From assembly GCA_903908715.1 (NCBI GenBank), contig CAIVSY010000078.1, positions 62,001 through 126,000 of the forward strand: DNA of 64,000 nucleotides, written 5' to 3'. The notes below the pieces were generated by a model. The model was given only the letters and a program-made list of their open reading frames with translations. It was not told the DNA's origin and ran no database searches. The translations under genes and the position numbers were made by a program. The first letter of the stretch is position 1. Each line of letters starts with the position of its first letter. Shown here piece after piece: positions 24,236 through 33,893 of the stretch. Origin of the DNA: an uncultured bacterium (GTDB lineage: Bacteria > Verrucomicrobiota > Kiritimatiellia > CAIKKV01 > CAITUY01).

Positions 24236-25801
24236 ATGACGGAATCACGCGACAAGAACCGGGTCATTATTTTCGACACGACCCTCCGCGACGGCGAACA
24301 GGCCCCGGGGGCGAGCTTGAACCACCGCGAGAAGATCGAGATCGCCCATGCCCTGGCTGCGCTGAACGTGGATGTGATCGAGGCGGGATTCCCCATCGCT
24401 TCGCCCGGGGATTTCGCCGCCGTCAAGGCTGTGGCCGAACAGGTCAGGGGCCCCGTGATCGCCGGGCTGGCGCGCTGCGTGGAGAAGGATATCGATCGTT
24501 GTGCCGAGGCCGTGTGCGCGGGCCCGCGCCCCCGCATCCACGTGTTCCTGGCCACGTCGGCGATCCATCGGAAGTTCAAGCTCCGCAAGGCGCGCAGCGA
24601 AATCATCCGTCAGGCCGTCGCCATGGTCAAGTACGCCCGCCGCCGCTGTGCCGATGTGGAATTCAGCGCCGAGGATGCCGCCCGCACGGAACCGGATTTT
24701 CTCGCCCAGGTGGTGGAGGCCGTCATTGATGCCGGCGCCGGAACGGTGAACATCCCGGACACTGTCGGCTACGCGATTCCCAACCAGTACGGCGAACTCA
24801 TCGCCGGCCTGTACGAAACCGTGCCGAATATCCACAAGGCCGTGATCAGCGTGCACTGCCACAATGACCTCGGCCTGGCCGTCGCCAACTCCATCGCCGC
24901 GGTCCAGAACGGGGCCCGCGCCGTGGAATGCACCATTAACGGGCTCGGGGAACGCGCCGGCAACTGCGCCCTCGAGGAATTCGTCATGGCCCTGCGCACC
25001 CGGGCCGACGCCTTCCATCTCCACACCCAGATCAACACACGCGAAATCCACCGCGTGAGCCGCATGGTCAGCCGGATGACCGGCATTGCCGTGCAGCGCA
25101 ACAAGGCCATCGTGGGCGCCAATGCCTTTGCCCACGAGGCCGGAGTCCACCAGGACGGCATCCTCAAGGACCGCCGCACCTACGAAATTATGCGCCCGGA
25201 GGATATCGGAATTGAAGGCTCGGACCTTGTTCTCGGCAAGCATTCCGGGCGCCATGCCTTCCGCGACAAGCTGACCCGCATGGGCATGACCCTCTCGGAT
25301 TCCGAAATCGAGGCCGCCTACAACCGGTTCATCGAACTCGCGGACAAGAAGAAGCATATCTATGACGACGACCTGCTCTCCATCGCGCGGGAGCAGATGG
25401 ACGAAATGCCGAACGCCTACCTGCTCGATTACCTGCACGTCTCGGCCGGGACCGGAACGATCCCCACCGCAACCCTGCGCCTGAAGCGCGGCACCCACGT
25501 TTCCCAGGATGCGGGCTGCGGCGACGGGCCCGTCGACGCCGCCCTGAAAACCATCGACCGCATCACCCGCATCCGCGGCCGCCTGCTGGATTTCTCCCTG
25601 CAGGCCATCACCGTGGGCAAGGACGCCATGGGCGAAGTCACCGTACGGGTCCAGTTCGGCAAGGAAATCGTCAGCGCCAAGGCCGCCAGCACCGACATCG
25701 TCGAGGCCGGCGCCAAGGCCTACCTCTCCTGCGTGAACCGGCTGCTCTTCAACCGCGCCCTGCGGAAAGCTGCTTCGCGGAAGGGAACCCCCAACCCATG
25801 A
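24236..25801 (+). CDS. leuA: 2-isopropylmalate synthase
   Basis: First committed step of leucine synthesis: acetyl-CoA plus 2-ketoisovalerate. 521 residues, the long form with a C-terminal LeuA allosteric dimerisation domain (about residues 390-515). Motifs: FDTTLRDGEQAPGASL at the N-terminus, metal ligands in SVHCHNDLGLAVANS, NGLGERAGN, and GKHSGRHAF. GGGAGAGAG precedes the ATG. It shares ATGA with aroE, so leucine and aromatic synthesis genes are transcribed and translated together. Confidence 0.96.
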   Translation: MTESRDKNRVIIFDTTLRDGEQAPGASLNHREKIEIAHALAALNVDVIEAGFPIASPGDFAAVKAVAEQVRGPVIAGLARCVEKDIDRCAEAVCAGPRPRIHVFLATSAIHRKFKLRKARSEIIRQAVAMVKYARRRCADVEFSAEDAARTEPDFLAQVVEAVIDAGAGTVNIPDTVGYAIPNQYGELIAGLYETVPNIHKAVISVHCHNDLGLAVANSIAAVQNGARAVECTINGLGERAGNCALEEFVMALRTRADAFHLHTQINTREIHRVSRMVSRMTGIAVQRNKAIVGANAFAHEAGVHQDGILKDRRTYEIMRPEDIGIEGSDLVLGKHSGRHAFRDKLTRMGMTLSDSEIEAAYNRFIELADKKKHIYDDDLLSIAREQMDEMPNAYLLDYLHVSAGTGTIPTATLRLKRGTHVSQDAGCGDGPVDAALKTIDRITRIRGRLLDFSLQAITVGKDAMGEVTVRVQFGKEIVSAKAASTDIVEAGAKAYLSCVNRLLFNRALRKAASRKGTPNP

Positions 25802-26664
25802 AATCCCTCAGCGGACATACGAAGCCCTTCGCCGTCCTCGGCCACCCGATCGGGCATACCCTCTCGCCTGTCATGCATAACGCGGCCCTCGAGGCGTTGG
25901 GGATCGACGGCATCTATCTTGCGTTCGACGTGCATCCGGAGCGGCTGATGCAGGTCCTCGCCGCCATGCGGGATATGGGATTCCGGGGCGTGAACCTGAC
26001 CGTTCCCCTGAAGGAGGTCGCTTTCCGGTCTCTGGCGGACCTGGACGATTCCGCCCGCCGGCTGGGCGCCGTGAACACGGTGGAATTCACCCCGTCGGGA
26101 TTACGGGGCCACAACACGGACGGCAAGGGATTCCTGCGGGCGCTGAAGGATGCCTTTGGATCCTCCACCAAGGGACAATCGATGTTTGTCCTGGGCTGCG
26201 GCGGAGCCGGACGGGCCGTCGCCATCACGTCCGCGGTCGAGGGATGCGCCAGGATCATCCTGGCGGATGTCGATCCGGTGCGCTGCGAAAACGTCGCCCG
26301 GGAAATCCGCACCCTGGCGCCCGAGGTCCCCGTTGAACTGGCGGGAGCGGAACGGAGTCAGTGGGCTGTCGCGGCTGCCGCCTGCAGCCTCGTTGTGCAG
26401 GCCTCGCCCGTCGGCATGAAACCCGACGACCCTCCGCCCTTGCCCCCGTCGGCCTTCCGTCCCGGCCAGCGGGCGTTCGACCTGGTGTATAACCTGCCGG
26501 ACACGTCCTTCACCCGGACCGCAACCGGCGCAGGGGCAAAGGCTGTGAACGGCTTGGGCATGCTGCTGCACCAGGGCGCGGAGGCCTTGACAATCTGGAC
26601 CGGCATCCCCGCCCCTGTGGAGATCATGCGGAACGCCCTTGAGGGCGCGTTGTACCACGCGTGA
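25798..26664 (+). CDS. aroE: Shikimate dehydrogenase
   Basis: NADPH-dependent reduction of 3-dehydroshikimate. 288 residues. Substrate-binding N-domain with VLGHPIGHTLSPVMHNAAL and VNLTVPLKEVAF (catalytic Lys), plus LGAVNTVEF and NTDGKG. The Rossmann segment is VLGCGGAGRAVA. The start overlaps the leuA stop (ATGA). Its place in a branched-chain operon means aromatic synthesis may share the ilv attenuation control. Confidence 0.95.
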   Translation: MKSLSGHTKPFAVLGHPIGHTLSPVMHNAALEALGIDGIYLAFDVHPERLMQVLAAMRDMGFRGVNLTVPLKEVAFRSLADLDDSARRLGAVNTVEFTPSGLRGHNTDGKGFLRALKDAFGSSTKGQSMFVLGCGGAGRAVAITSAVEGCARIILADVDPVRCENVAREIRTLAPEVPVELAGAERSQWAVAAAACSLVVQASPVGMKPDDPPPLPPSAFRPGQRAFDLVYNLPDTSFTRTATGAGAKAVNGLGMLLHQGAEALTIWTGIPAPVEIMRNALEGALYHA

Positions 26665-26668
26665 GTGT

Positions 26669-27799
26669 ATGCTGATCGGCTTCCTTGTCGTTGCCTTGTC
26701 GCTGTACGCGGCCATGCACGCGTACCTGTACCGCCTTGTCGCCCGGGCATTCCCCCTGACACTTCCGGCGCGGATCGCACTGTTTCTCTGGTTCCTGTTG
26801 TGTATCGCCATGCCGTTTGCCGGCCGTATCCTGGACCATAACGGCCATGCGGGCCTCTCTCGCGCCATCAATATCCCCGCCTATCTGTGGCTGGCCTGGA
26901 GCTTCTGGGGCTGTGTGGCTGGCGGGTGCCTGGACCTATGGAACGGAGTATTCCGCCGGTGGCGACTTCCGCCCCGGGCCCATCTTGCGGTTGTTACGGT
27001 CCTTGTGGCGCTCGCCACATTCCTGGGAACCCTGGAGGCTTCCCGCCCCTGTATCCGCCGCCTGGATTTCACGGCAAAGACATTCGCCACCGGTTCCACC
27101 CCCCTGCGAATCCTGCATCTCTCCGATATCCACCTCGGCACCATCCGGACTTCCGCATGGAACCGGACACTCATCCGCCGCGTATCGGAACTCCGTCCCG
27201 ACCTGATCCTGATGACAGGCGACTTCATCGACTCCTCCGCACGCAACATCGGTCCCCTGGCCCGCGCCTGGGCGGATGTCCAGCCCCCTTTCGGGAAATA
27301 CGCCGTACTCGGAAACCACGAATTCTATGCCGGCCTCGCGGATGCCCTCCGCCTCCACGACACGGCCGGATTCCGGCTCCTCCGGGGCAGCGGGGTTGAT
27401 ATCGGGGACACACTCCATCTGCACGGGGTCGATGATGTGGCGGGTGTTTTCCAGGGACTGCCGGCCGAAACCAGCGAAAGAGGGCTTCTGACCGTTCCCC
27501 CGGGGCGTTTCACCCTGCTTCTCAAACACCAGCCCAGGATCGACCCCTTGTCCGTCGACCGGTTTGACCTGCAACTCTCCGGGCATACGCATGGCGGCCA
27601 GATATTTCCTTTCCGCCCGATTGTCGCCCTGTTCTATCCTCTGACATACGGCCTCTTTGAAATCAGTCCGCGTTCCCGATTGTCGGTCAGCCGCGGCGCG
27701 GGCACATGGGGCCCCCCGCTAAGGCTGTTCGCTCCGCCGGAAATCACACTCATCACACTGCACCCGCCGGCGCCCCCGGGCCTTTCCCGGGCGGATTGA
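26669..27799 (+). CDS. Membrane-anchored metallophosphoesterase (YkuE-like)
   Basis: About 376 residues. The first ~130 hold four hydrophobic segments. The rest is a calcineurin-like phosphoesterase with metal ligands in HLSDIHLG, MTGDFID, LGNHE and SGHTHGGQIFP. Relatives such as YkuE are peripheral or membrane-bound phosphodiesterases of uncertain substrate. The start at 26669 lies 4 bp after the aroE stop; the ORF-track start overlaps aroE. It is probably the last gene of the ilv-leu-aro transcript. Confidence 0.85.
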   Translation: MLIGFLVVALSLYAAMHAYLYRLVARAFPLTLPARIALFLWFLLCIAMPFAGRILDHNGHAGLSRAINIPAYLWLAWSFWGCVAGGCLDLWNGVFRRWRLPPRAHLAVVTVLVALATFLGTLEASRPCIRRLDFTAKTFATGSTPLRILHLSDIHLGTIRTSAWNRTLIRRVSELRPDLILMTGDFIDSSARNIGPLARAWADVQPPFGKYAVLGNHEFYAGLADALRLHDTAGFRLLRGSGVDIGDTLHLHGVDDVAGVFQGLPAETSERGLLTVPPGRFTLLLKHQPRIDPLSVDRFDLQLSGHTHGGQIFPFRPIVALFYPLTYGLFEISPRSRLSVSRGAGTWGPPLRLFAPPEITLITLHPPAPPGLSRAD

Positions 27800-27854
27800 C
27801 CTCGATCTGCGGCTGTGATAGAGACTCCTGCGCATCCAGGCGCTAAAGAAAAAA

Positions 27855-29228
27855 ATGACCGGCAAACCACCCATTCACCTCATCCACCATCTGCGCCGCA
27901 TCACCCTGGCAGGCATGCTCTTCATGATCTACCTGCCTTGCGTGTCCTCCCCGGTCACAACGGACTTCTTCCGCTCACTCGGCGCCACGGAGTTCCACTT
28001 CGGCCTGCTGAGCGGCCTGCCGATGATCACCATCCTCTTCCAGTTCGTGGGTGCCCATGTGGCCAATCACGTCCGCCACCGCCGCCCGTTGTTCATGCAA
28101 CTCGCCATCGCCGGACGGCTCCTTTACCTGCCTGTGGCATTCCTCCCGCTGCTGCCATTCTTCCCGCGCCCAGCCCTTGTTCCCACCCAGATCGCCCTGA
28201 TCACCATCGGAGCCGCCCTTCAAACCATAACCCACCCGATGTGGATGAGTTGGATGGGCGACCTGATCCCCAAGCGGATCCTGAGCCGTTACTGGGCCAA
28301 CAAGCAGCGCTACCTCACACTGACCATGATGGCCTCATCCCTCGCCATCACCGCCACAACCTTCTGGCTGCACGGATTCTCCGCACAAACCCTCTTCACT
28401 GTGCTCGCCGTGATCGGTTCCACCGCCGCGATCTCCGATATCCTCCTGTACTTCAACGTTTACGAGCCGCCGAATACCACCATCACGACCCCCCCGTGGA
28501 ACTCCCTGCGCGAACCCCTGCAGGATCGTAACTACCTCCAATTCATGCGGTTCCTTTGCTTCTTCAGCGGGGTCAGCACTTTTGCCGCGGTCTTCATGCA
28601 AATCTACACCCTGAAAATGCTTCACGTGCCCCTCTGGCTGACAACCCTGCTGTGGTGTACACCCAGCCTGGGCTACGCCGTCATTTCCCCGCTGTGGGGC
28701 CGGCTGACCGATCGCTACGGCAGCCGGCCTGTCTTGCGGGTTTGCGTGGCCATGAAGCCGACCATCGCCGCCGTGTTCCTCCTCGTCACACCCGAATGGG
28801 CGCCTCCCGTCCTGGCGATCGCCCTCTTTCTCGACAGTTTCATGAACGCCGGCATCGAACTCTCCGTCAACAGCTATATGCTGAAGATGGCCCCGCGTGA
28901 GAATCGTCCGATGTTCATCGCCATGACAAACAGCCTGTCCGGGCTCGCCGCCGGACTGGCGGCCATCCTTGGCGGTCTCTTCCTGCGCCAAACCGCGGGA
29001 TTCTCCCTGGATTTCGCAGGCCGGGAGTGGAACCACTACCAGCTCATTTTCCTCATCAGTTTCGTATTGCGGTTCCCCTGCGTCTATCTGGCAGGCAAGT
29101 TGCATGAGCCTTCCAGCGCCAGTTCCCGGGTCGTGCTCGAACACCTGATGACCCTCTGGCCCATGCGGGCCCTGGTTCTCCCGGTCGATATCTACCGGCG
29201 TATCCGCGGCGGCAACCCGACCCCTTGA
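27855..29228 (+). CDS. MFS-type transporter
   Basis: 457 residues with about twelve hydrophobic segments and a central charged loop between two halves. The typical inter-TM2/3 type loop appears as WGRLTDRYGSRPVLR in the second half. The N-terminus has a long hydrophobic first helix (GMLFMIYLPCVSSPVT). Substrate is not apparent. An A-rich spacer (AAAGAAAAAA) precedes the ATG, 55 bp after the phosphoesterase gene. Confidence 0.78.
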   Translation: MTGKPPIHLIHHLRRITLAGMLFMIYLPCVSSPVTTDFFRSLGATEFHFGLLSGLPMITILFQFVGAHVANHVRHRRPLFMQLAIAGRLLYLPVAFLPLLPFFPRPALVPTQIALITIGAALQTITHPMWMSWMGDLIPKRILSRYWANKQRYLTLTMMASSLAITATTFWLHGFSAQTLFTVLAVIGSTAAISDILLYFNVYEPPNTTITTPPWNSLREPLQDRNYLQFMRFLCFFSGVSTFAAVFMQIYTLKMLHVPLWLTTLLWCTPSLGYAVISPLWGRLTDRYGSRPVLRVCVAMKPTIAAVFLLVTPEWAPPVLAIALFLDSFMNAGIELSVNSYMLKMAPRENRPMFIAMTNSLSGLAAGLAAILGGLFLRQTAGFSLDFAGREWNHYQLIFLISFVLRFPCVYLAGKLHEPSSASSRVVLEHLMTLWPMRALVLPVDIYRRIRGGNPTP

Positions 29229-29295
29229 CGGGCGGAGTCATGCTCGTGAAACCATTCACCTTGACCATTCCCGCGGAATCCTTCATCTTGCGCCC

Positions 29296-29754
29296 ATGCG
29301 AAACGAACTGGGAGCCTTCTTCTGCAACCCCGTCTTCTGGGCGGGATTTTGCGGCTGGATGATTGCCTCACTCCTCAAGATGGCCTCCAATCTCCGCCGC
29401 ACCGGCAAGATCGACTTCCAGTACCTGGTGGCCCTCGGCGGCATGCCTAGCGCCCATTCCGCCATGGTCAGCGGGCTCGCAACCGCTGTCGGCATACAGA
29501 ACGGCTTCGGCAGTACGCTGTTTGTGGTAACCCTGGCATTCGCCGTGGTGGTCATGTTCGATGCGTCCACCGTGCGCCGCGCCACCGGGCTCCAGGCACG
29601 CCTGCTGAATCAGATCGTGGACGAGATCTTTCAGCAGCACCATTTATCGACCCAGAAACTCAGGGAAATCCTCGGTCATACCCGGCTGGAGGTTTTTGCC
29701 GGCATGCTGGTGGGAGTGGCGGCGGGTATCGCTGTCAGCCTTTCGTTCCGATGA
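29296..29754 (+). CDS. DUF212 / divergent PAP2 family membrane protein (YuiD-like)
   Basis: 152 residues with the family motif GGMPSAHSAMVSGLATA followed by FDASTVRRATGLQA and LGHTRLEVFAG. The family resembles the acid phosphatase/vanadium haloperoxidase fold and is membrane-embedded. Its function is unclear. It ends 8 bp from the stop of the convergent ferredoxin gene. Confidence 0.85.
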   Translation: MRNELGAFFCNPVFWAGFCGWMIASLLKMASNLRRTGKIDFQYLVALGGMPSAHSAMVSGLATAVGIQNGFGSTLFVVTLAFAVVVMFDASTVRRATGLQARLLNQIVDEIFQQHHLSTQKLREILGHTRLEVFAGMLVGVAAGIAVSLSFR

Positions 29755-29762
29755 ACCCCAGC

Positions 29763-29951
29763 CTACTCCTCCAGCGAAATCGCCCTGACATAGCAGTTCT
29801 CACAGGCTTCGCGACAGGATTCCTCGGATACCGACGGCACCACATCCACAATCACCTCAGCCACTTCGTCAACAACTTCGAACACATCCGGACAGAACTC
29901 CGCACACAGCCCGCATCCCGTACACTTACGCTCGTCCACCATGGCTTTCAT
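29763..29951 (-). CDS. [4Fe-4S] ferredoxin
   Basis: 62 residues. Cluster cysteines are in KCTGCGLCAEFCPDVF plus a distal CREACENC. The spacing suits a single [4Fe-4S] cluster of the type seen in clostridial/Thermotoga monocluster ferredoxins. It is acidic, soluble, and a likely one-electron carrier. The redox partner cannot be told from neighbours. Confidence 0.9.
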   Translation of the reverse strand: MKAMVDERKCTGCGLCAEFCPDVFEVVDEVAEVIVDVVPSVSEESCREACENCYVRAISLEE

Positions 29952-30092
29952 GCATTCTCGACTCCGTTAACATTCTAGCATCCCGGCCGGGGAAGTCCAG
30001 CTGACGGAGAACGGCAGGGATAGGAGCGGGTCGCCGTTGACACACCTGCAACATCATGGCAGTATTTTTGGAACGGAAGGAAGGGATTCCTT

Positions 30093-30599
30093 ATGTCTGT
30101 TCTAATCGGCATGTCCATCGCAATCAAGGGTAAGAAGCATGACCTTCTGCAGGAAGAGTCTTTCATAGGACGAAACCCCCAGAATCATATCGTCGTGGAT
30201 GACTCTTCCGTTTCAGGGCGTCACTGCAGCATCCTGCGGGAGGACCGGAAGTATACCCTTGTGGATCTGGGATCCACGAATGGAACACGCCTGAATGGCG
30301 AATCCGTCATCAAGGCACGCCTGCGGCCGAAGGACATCATTCAGGTGGGGGGAATCGAATTCATGTTTGACGGGCAGGATGTGGAAATCCAGGAAACCAC
30401 AGCCAGCGAAACAACCCGGATTGAAGTATCGCCCGAGCCCGCAACGGAATCGCCCGTGCTTTCCGACTCGTTTCACACAGCATCCCCCTTTGGAACCCGT
30501 CGCGACAGTCGCAAGTCCTGGGCGATTATCATCAGCGTCCTTGGTTTCCTTGTCCTGCTCGCCCTTGTATACTTCATGAAGAATATTTTCGAATCCTGA
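30093..30599 (+). CDS. FHA-domain protein with a C-terminal membrane anchor
   Basis: 168 residues. The FHA fold spans ~10-95 with FIGRNPQNHIVVDDSSVSGRHC and LVDLGSTNGTRLNG, which binds phospho-threonine. A linker rich in Ser/Thr/Glu leads to one hydrophobic helix (WAIIISVLGFLVLLALVYF) near the C-terminus, so the FHA domain is likely cytoplasmic. AAGGGA precedes the ATG. The pseudopilin gene follows by 12 bp, so it may take part in regulating a secretion or pilus system. No Ser/Thr kinase is in the window. Confidence 0.88.
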   Translation: MSVLIGMSIAIKGKKHDLLQEESFIGRNPQNHIVVDDSSVSGRHCSILREDRKYTLVDLGSTNGTRLNGESVIKARLRPKDIIQVGGIEFMFDGQDVEIQETTASETTRIEVSPEPATESPVLSDSFHTASPFGTRRDSRKSWAIIISVLGFLVLLALVYFMKNIFES

Positions 30600-30611
30600 C
30601 AGACCGTCCGG

Positions 30612-31310
30612 ATGTCCCGCAACTTCCACAGACCGTCGGCCGCGTACGGAATGACGCTCGTCGAGATATTGGTCGCGGTATCGGTTTCCACCCTGGTTGT
30701 CACGGTTGCATTGACTGTATACTTCACCTTTTCCCGATCTTTCCGCGGATTGGACGCTGCGCGGCATCAGTCAGCGCTTGCCGCCATAGAGATTCTGCAG
30801 ACGGATCTCCTCTCCTGCATGCAAGCCGCCTTCAGCAATATCCCTCCGTTTGAACTGCAAACCAAGGTCTCAGGCGACCGCCAGCCGCTTTTTTCAACAC
30901 TCGCGTTCTGCTCCGGTGAAGCCCTGATCCAGCAGGCAGAAAGCGGACAATTGTCCGTTTATCATCGTCGTTATGCAATCCATGGGGATGGGACTAATTC
31001 CCAGCTGAACTGCGAATCTGCCTGTCTGTGGGGACCGAATGCCATGGAATTGCCATCTTCGAACACGATCATGCGAGGTGTGACACAATTCGAGGTCAAT
31101 GCCCTAGTCGCAGACCATTGGACAAACCAATGGCGTTCCACAGCCACAATCCGGTGTCCTCGTGCCGCAAGGATACGCATGGACTGGCAAGAAGGCGGAA
31201 GGACCGGCTCGATTTCACGGATCATTTTCATACCAGCCGGGAACAGCATCCCCGCACCGCGGCACAATCAACGTAATAGCGGCGCCACGGCATCGGCAAA
31301 CCGGCAATAG
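30612..31310 (+). CDS. Type II secretion/pilus pseudopilin (GspJ-like)
   Basis: 232 residues. A prepilin leader ends in AYG, then MTLVEILVAVSVSTLVVTVALTVYF, with Glu at +5 as in type IV pilin-like proteins. The globular part is not specific. The minor-pseudopilin (GspJ-type) call rests on leader, size and the 'RGLDAARHQSALAAIEILQTDL' helix, a pattern common in GspJ/PilW. No other secretion gene is adjacent. Confidence 0.75.
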   Translation: MSRNFHRPSAAYGMTLVEILVAVSVSTLVVTVALTVYFTFSRSFRGLDAARHQSALAAIEILQTDLLSCMQAAFSNIPPFELQTKVSGDRQPLFSTLAFCSGEALIQQAESGQLSVYHRRYAIHGDGTNSQLNCESACLWGPNAMELPSSNTIMRGVTQFEVNALVADHWTNQWRSTATIRCPRAARIRMDWQEGGRTGSISRIIFIPAGNSIPAPRHNQRNSGATASANRQ

Positions 31311-31326
31311 ATTGCTCGAGGGCCGC

Positions 31327-32091
31327 TTATTCCTGCAAGGCCGGCTTGGAGAAATCTCGCAAGGAAGTTCCCGAGCTGTCAAAGATAACAATCATCTTGT
31401 CCCTTGAAAGCCGCAGCAAAGCCCGGGCGTCCTTGTCGTAGTCCCACTCCCATGTTGCACGCCGCCCATCGCTGGCAAATGAGGTGCTGTTGCGAATGTC
31501 CCCCGGAAAACCGATCCGGCTTACCACCCGTAAACCATTAAGGAAGGGAGAAACCTTCTGGCTGACGGCGGTATCCTCCGGATCGGGCAGCATTTCCGTC
31601 TTCCCCATCCCGGGCAGGCTGATGACCAGCTTGCAGGAACTCGTTCCTGCACCCGAAAGCGACACTCCAAGACTGTCAAGAAACGGCTGCCGCAAGAGCG
31701 TTTCCAGTCGGGTGAACTTGATCGACAAGTCCACATTGCGCCAACCGCCGGAGGAGCGGGTCTGGATCTTGGACAACTCAATTCCCTGGACTTCCAGCGC
31801 CTTGAAACGCTGGCGTATTCGATCCTCGTCAAACAGGTACGGGATATCCTGCGCCCGGTCAACCAACGACCCACCTTGCGGACGAGCCGCCTTTTCAAGG
31901 TCAAGGGAGACATTGCGGCTCATTTCCATCTGCCGGATCATGTGCAACGGGATGCCGTAGACAAGCCGCCACGTCCCTGATCCGTCGGATGCCACATCCA
32001 AAGTGGAGTCTATCTTAATGCATCCCGTCAGCAGCAAGCCGCTCAGCAGCGGCAGGATCACGAACCAGGCAGATCCCGGACGGTCTCTCAT
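31327..32091 (-). CDS. Hypothetical lipoprotein downstream of ftsB
   Basis: 254 residues. Signal peptide with lipobox LLLTGC, then IKIDSTLDVASDGSGTWRL, a start typical of envelope lipoproteins with a DUF3153/LppM-like beta fold; the match is weak. No enzymatic motif. The start overlaps the ftsB stop (ATGA), so it belongs to the eno-ftsB-lipoprotein run. It ends 16 bp from the convergent pseudopilin gene. Confidence 0.78.
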   Translation of the reverse strand: MRDRPGSAWFVILPLLSGLLLTGCIKIDSTLDVASDGSGTWRLVYGIPLHMIRQMEMSRNVSLDLEKAARPQGGSLVDRAQDIPYLFDEDRIRQRFKALEVQGIELSKIQTRSSGGWRNVDLSIKFTRLETLLRQPFLDSLGVSLSGAGTSSCKLVISLPGMGKTEMLPDPEDTAVSQKVSPFLNGLRVVSRIGFPGDIRNSTSFASDGRRATWEWDYDKDARALLRLSRDKMIVIFDSSGTSLRDFSKPALQE

Positions 32092-32396
32092 GGCCGGACT
32101 CCAGCCGGTGCGTTTGTAGCCGGGAACCGGAAAATCGTCTCGCCCGGCTTGGCCATCCCCTTTTCCCTCGCCAATCGCTCGACAAATTCCGGATCGGTCC
32201 GAAATCGCTGCTGCCTGTCATTCAGGTCACGGACCCGGGCTTCCAGCCGGGAATTACCTTCCTCAAGACTGCGTTTTCGCCGTTGAAGCTCCTGGTAGTT
32301 GTGCGCCCGGGGAACAAAAACACAGATGATCGCGATCACACAGCAAATGATCACGACCATCCACGCAAAGCGGTATAACATCACCCAGAAGTTCAC
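32088..32396 (-). CDS. Septum formation initiator FtsB/DivIC-like
   Basis: 102 residues: one N-terminal membrane helix (WMVVIICCVIAIICVFV), a coiled coil (~35-65), and the family end motif DPEFVERLAREKGMAKPGE. FtsB/DivIC proteins link early and late divisome parts in the periplasm. The gene lies 94 bp after eno on the same strand, an arrangement common in many bacteria, which supports the assignment. Confidence 0.85.
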   Translation of the reverse strand: MNFWVMLYRFAWMVVIICCVIAIICVFVPRAHNYQELQRRKRSLEEGNSRLEARVRDLNDRQQRFRTDPEFVERLAREKGMAKPGETIFRFPATNAPAGVRP

Positions 32397-32441
32397 GAAA
32401 CCGCTCCACCCGATCCTACCCCGCCGACCATGGCGGTCAAA

Positions 32442-32480
32442 CCGTCACCGGAACCTCCGAACCCGGGGCCCCGGTGACGG
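32442..32480 (-). terminator. Possible eno transcription terminator or processing hairpin
   Basis: CCGTCACCGG (32442-32451) and CCGGTGACGG (32471-32480) form a perfect 10-bp stem with a 19-nt loop, between eno and ftsB. Only three U follow on the minus strand, so termination would be partial. It may instead mark a drop in expression between eno and ftsB. Confidence 0.4.
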
Positions 32481-32490
32481 ATATAAGCCT

Positions 32491-33816
<1,326 letters not shown>

Positions 33817-33893
33817 TTATCTGGAGGCACAACATACGGCACCAAGCCCGCTTTTTCAAGGAAATCAAGACGGGGAATTCAAGCGGATCCCGA

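Noticed and set aside
24245-25498. 417-aa minus-strand ORF opposite leuA
   Set aside because: Antisense shadow of a strongly conserved gene.
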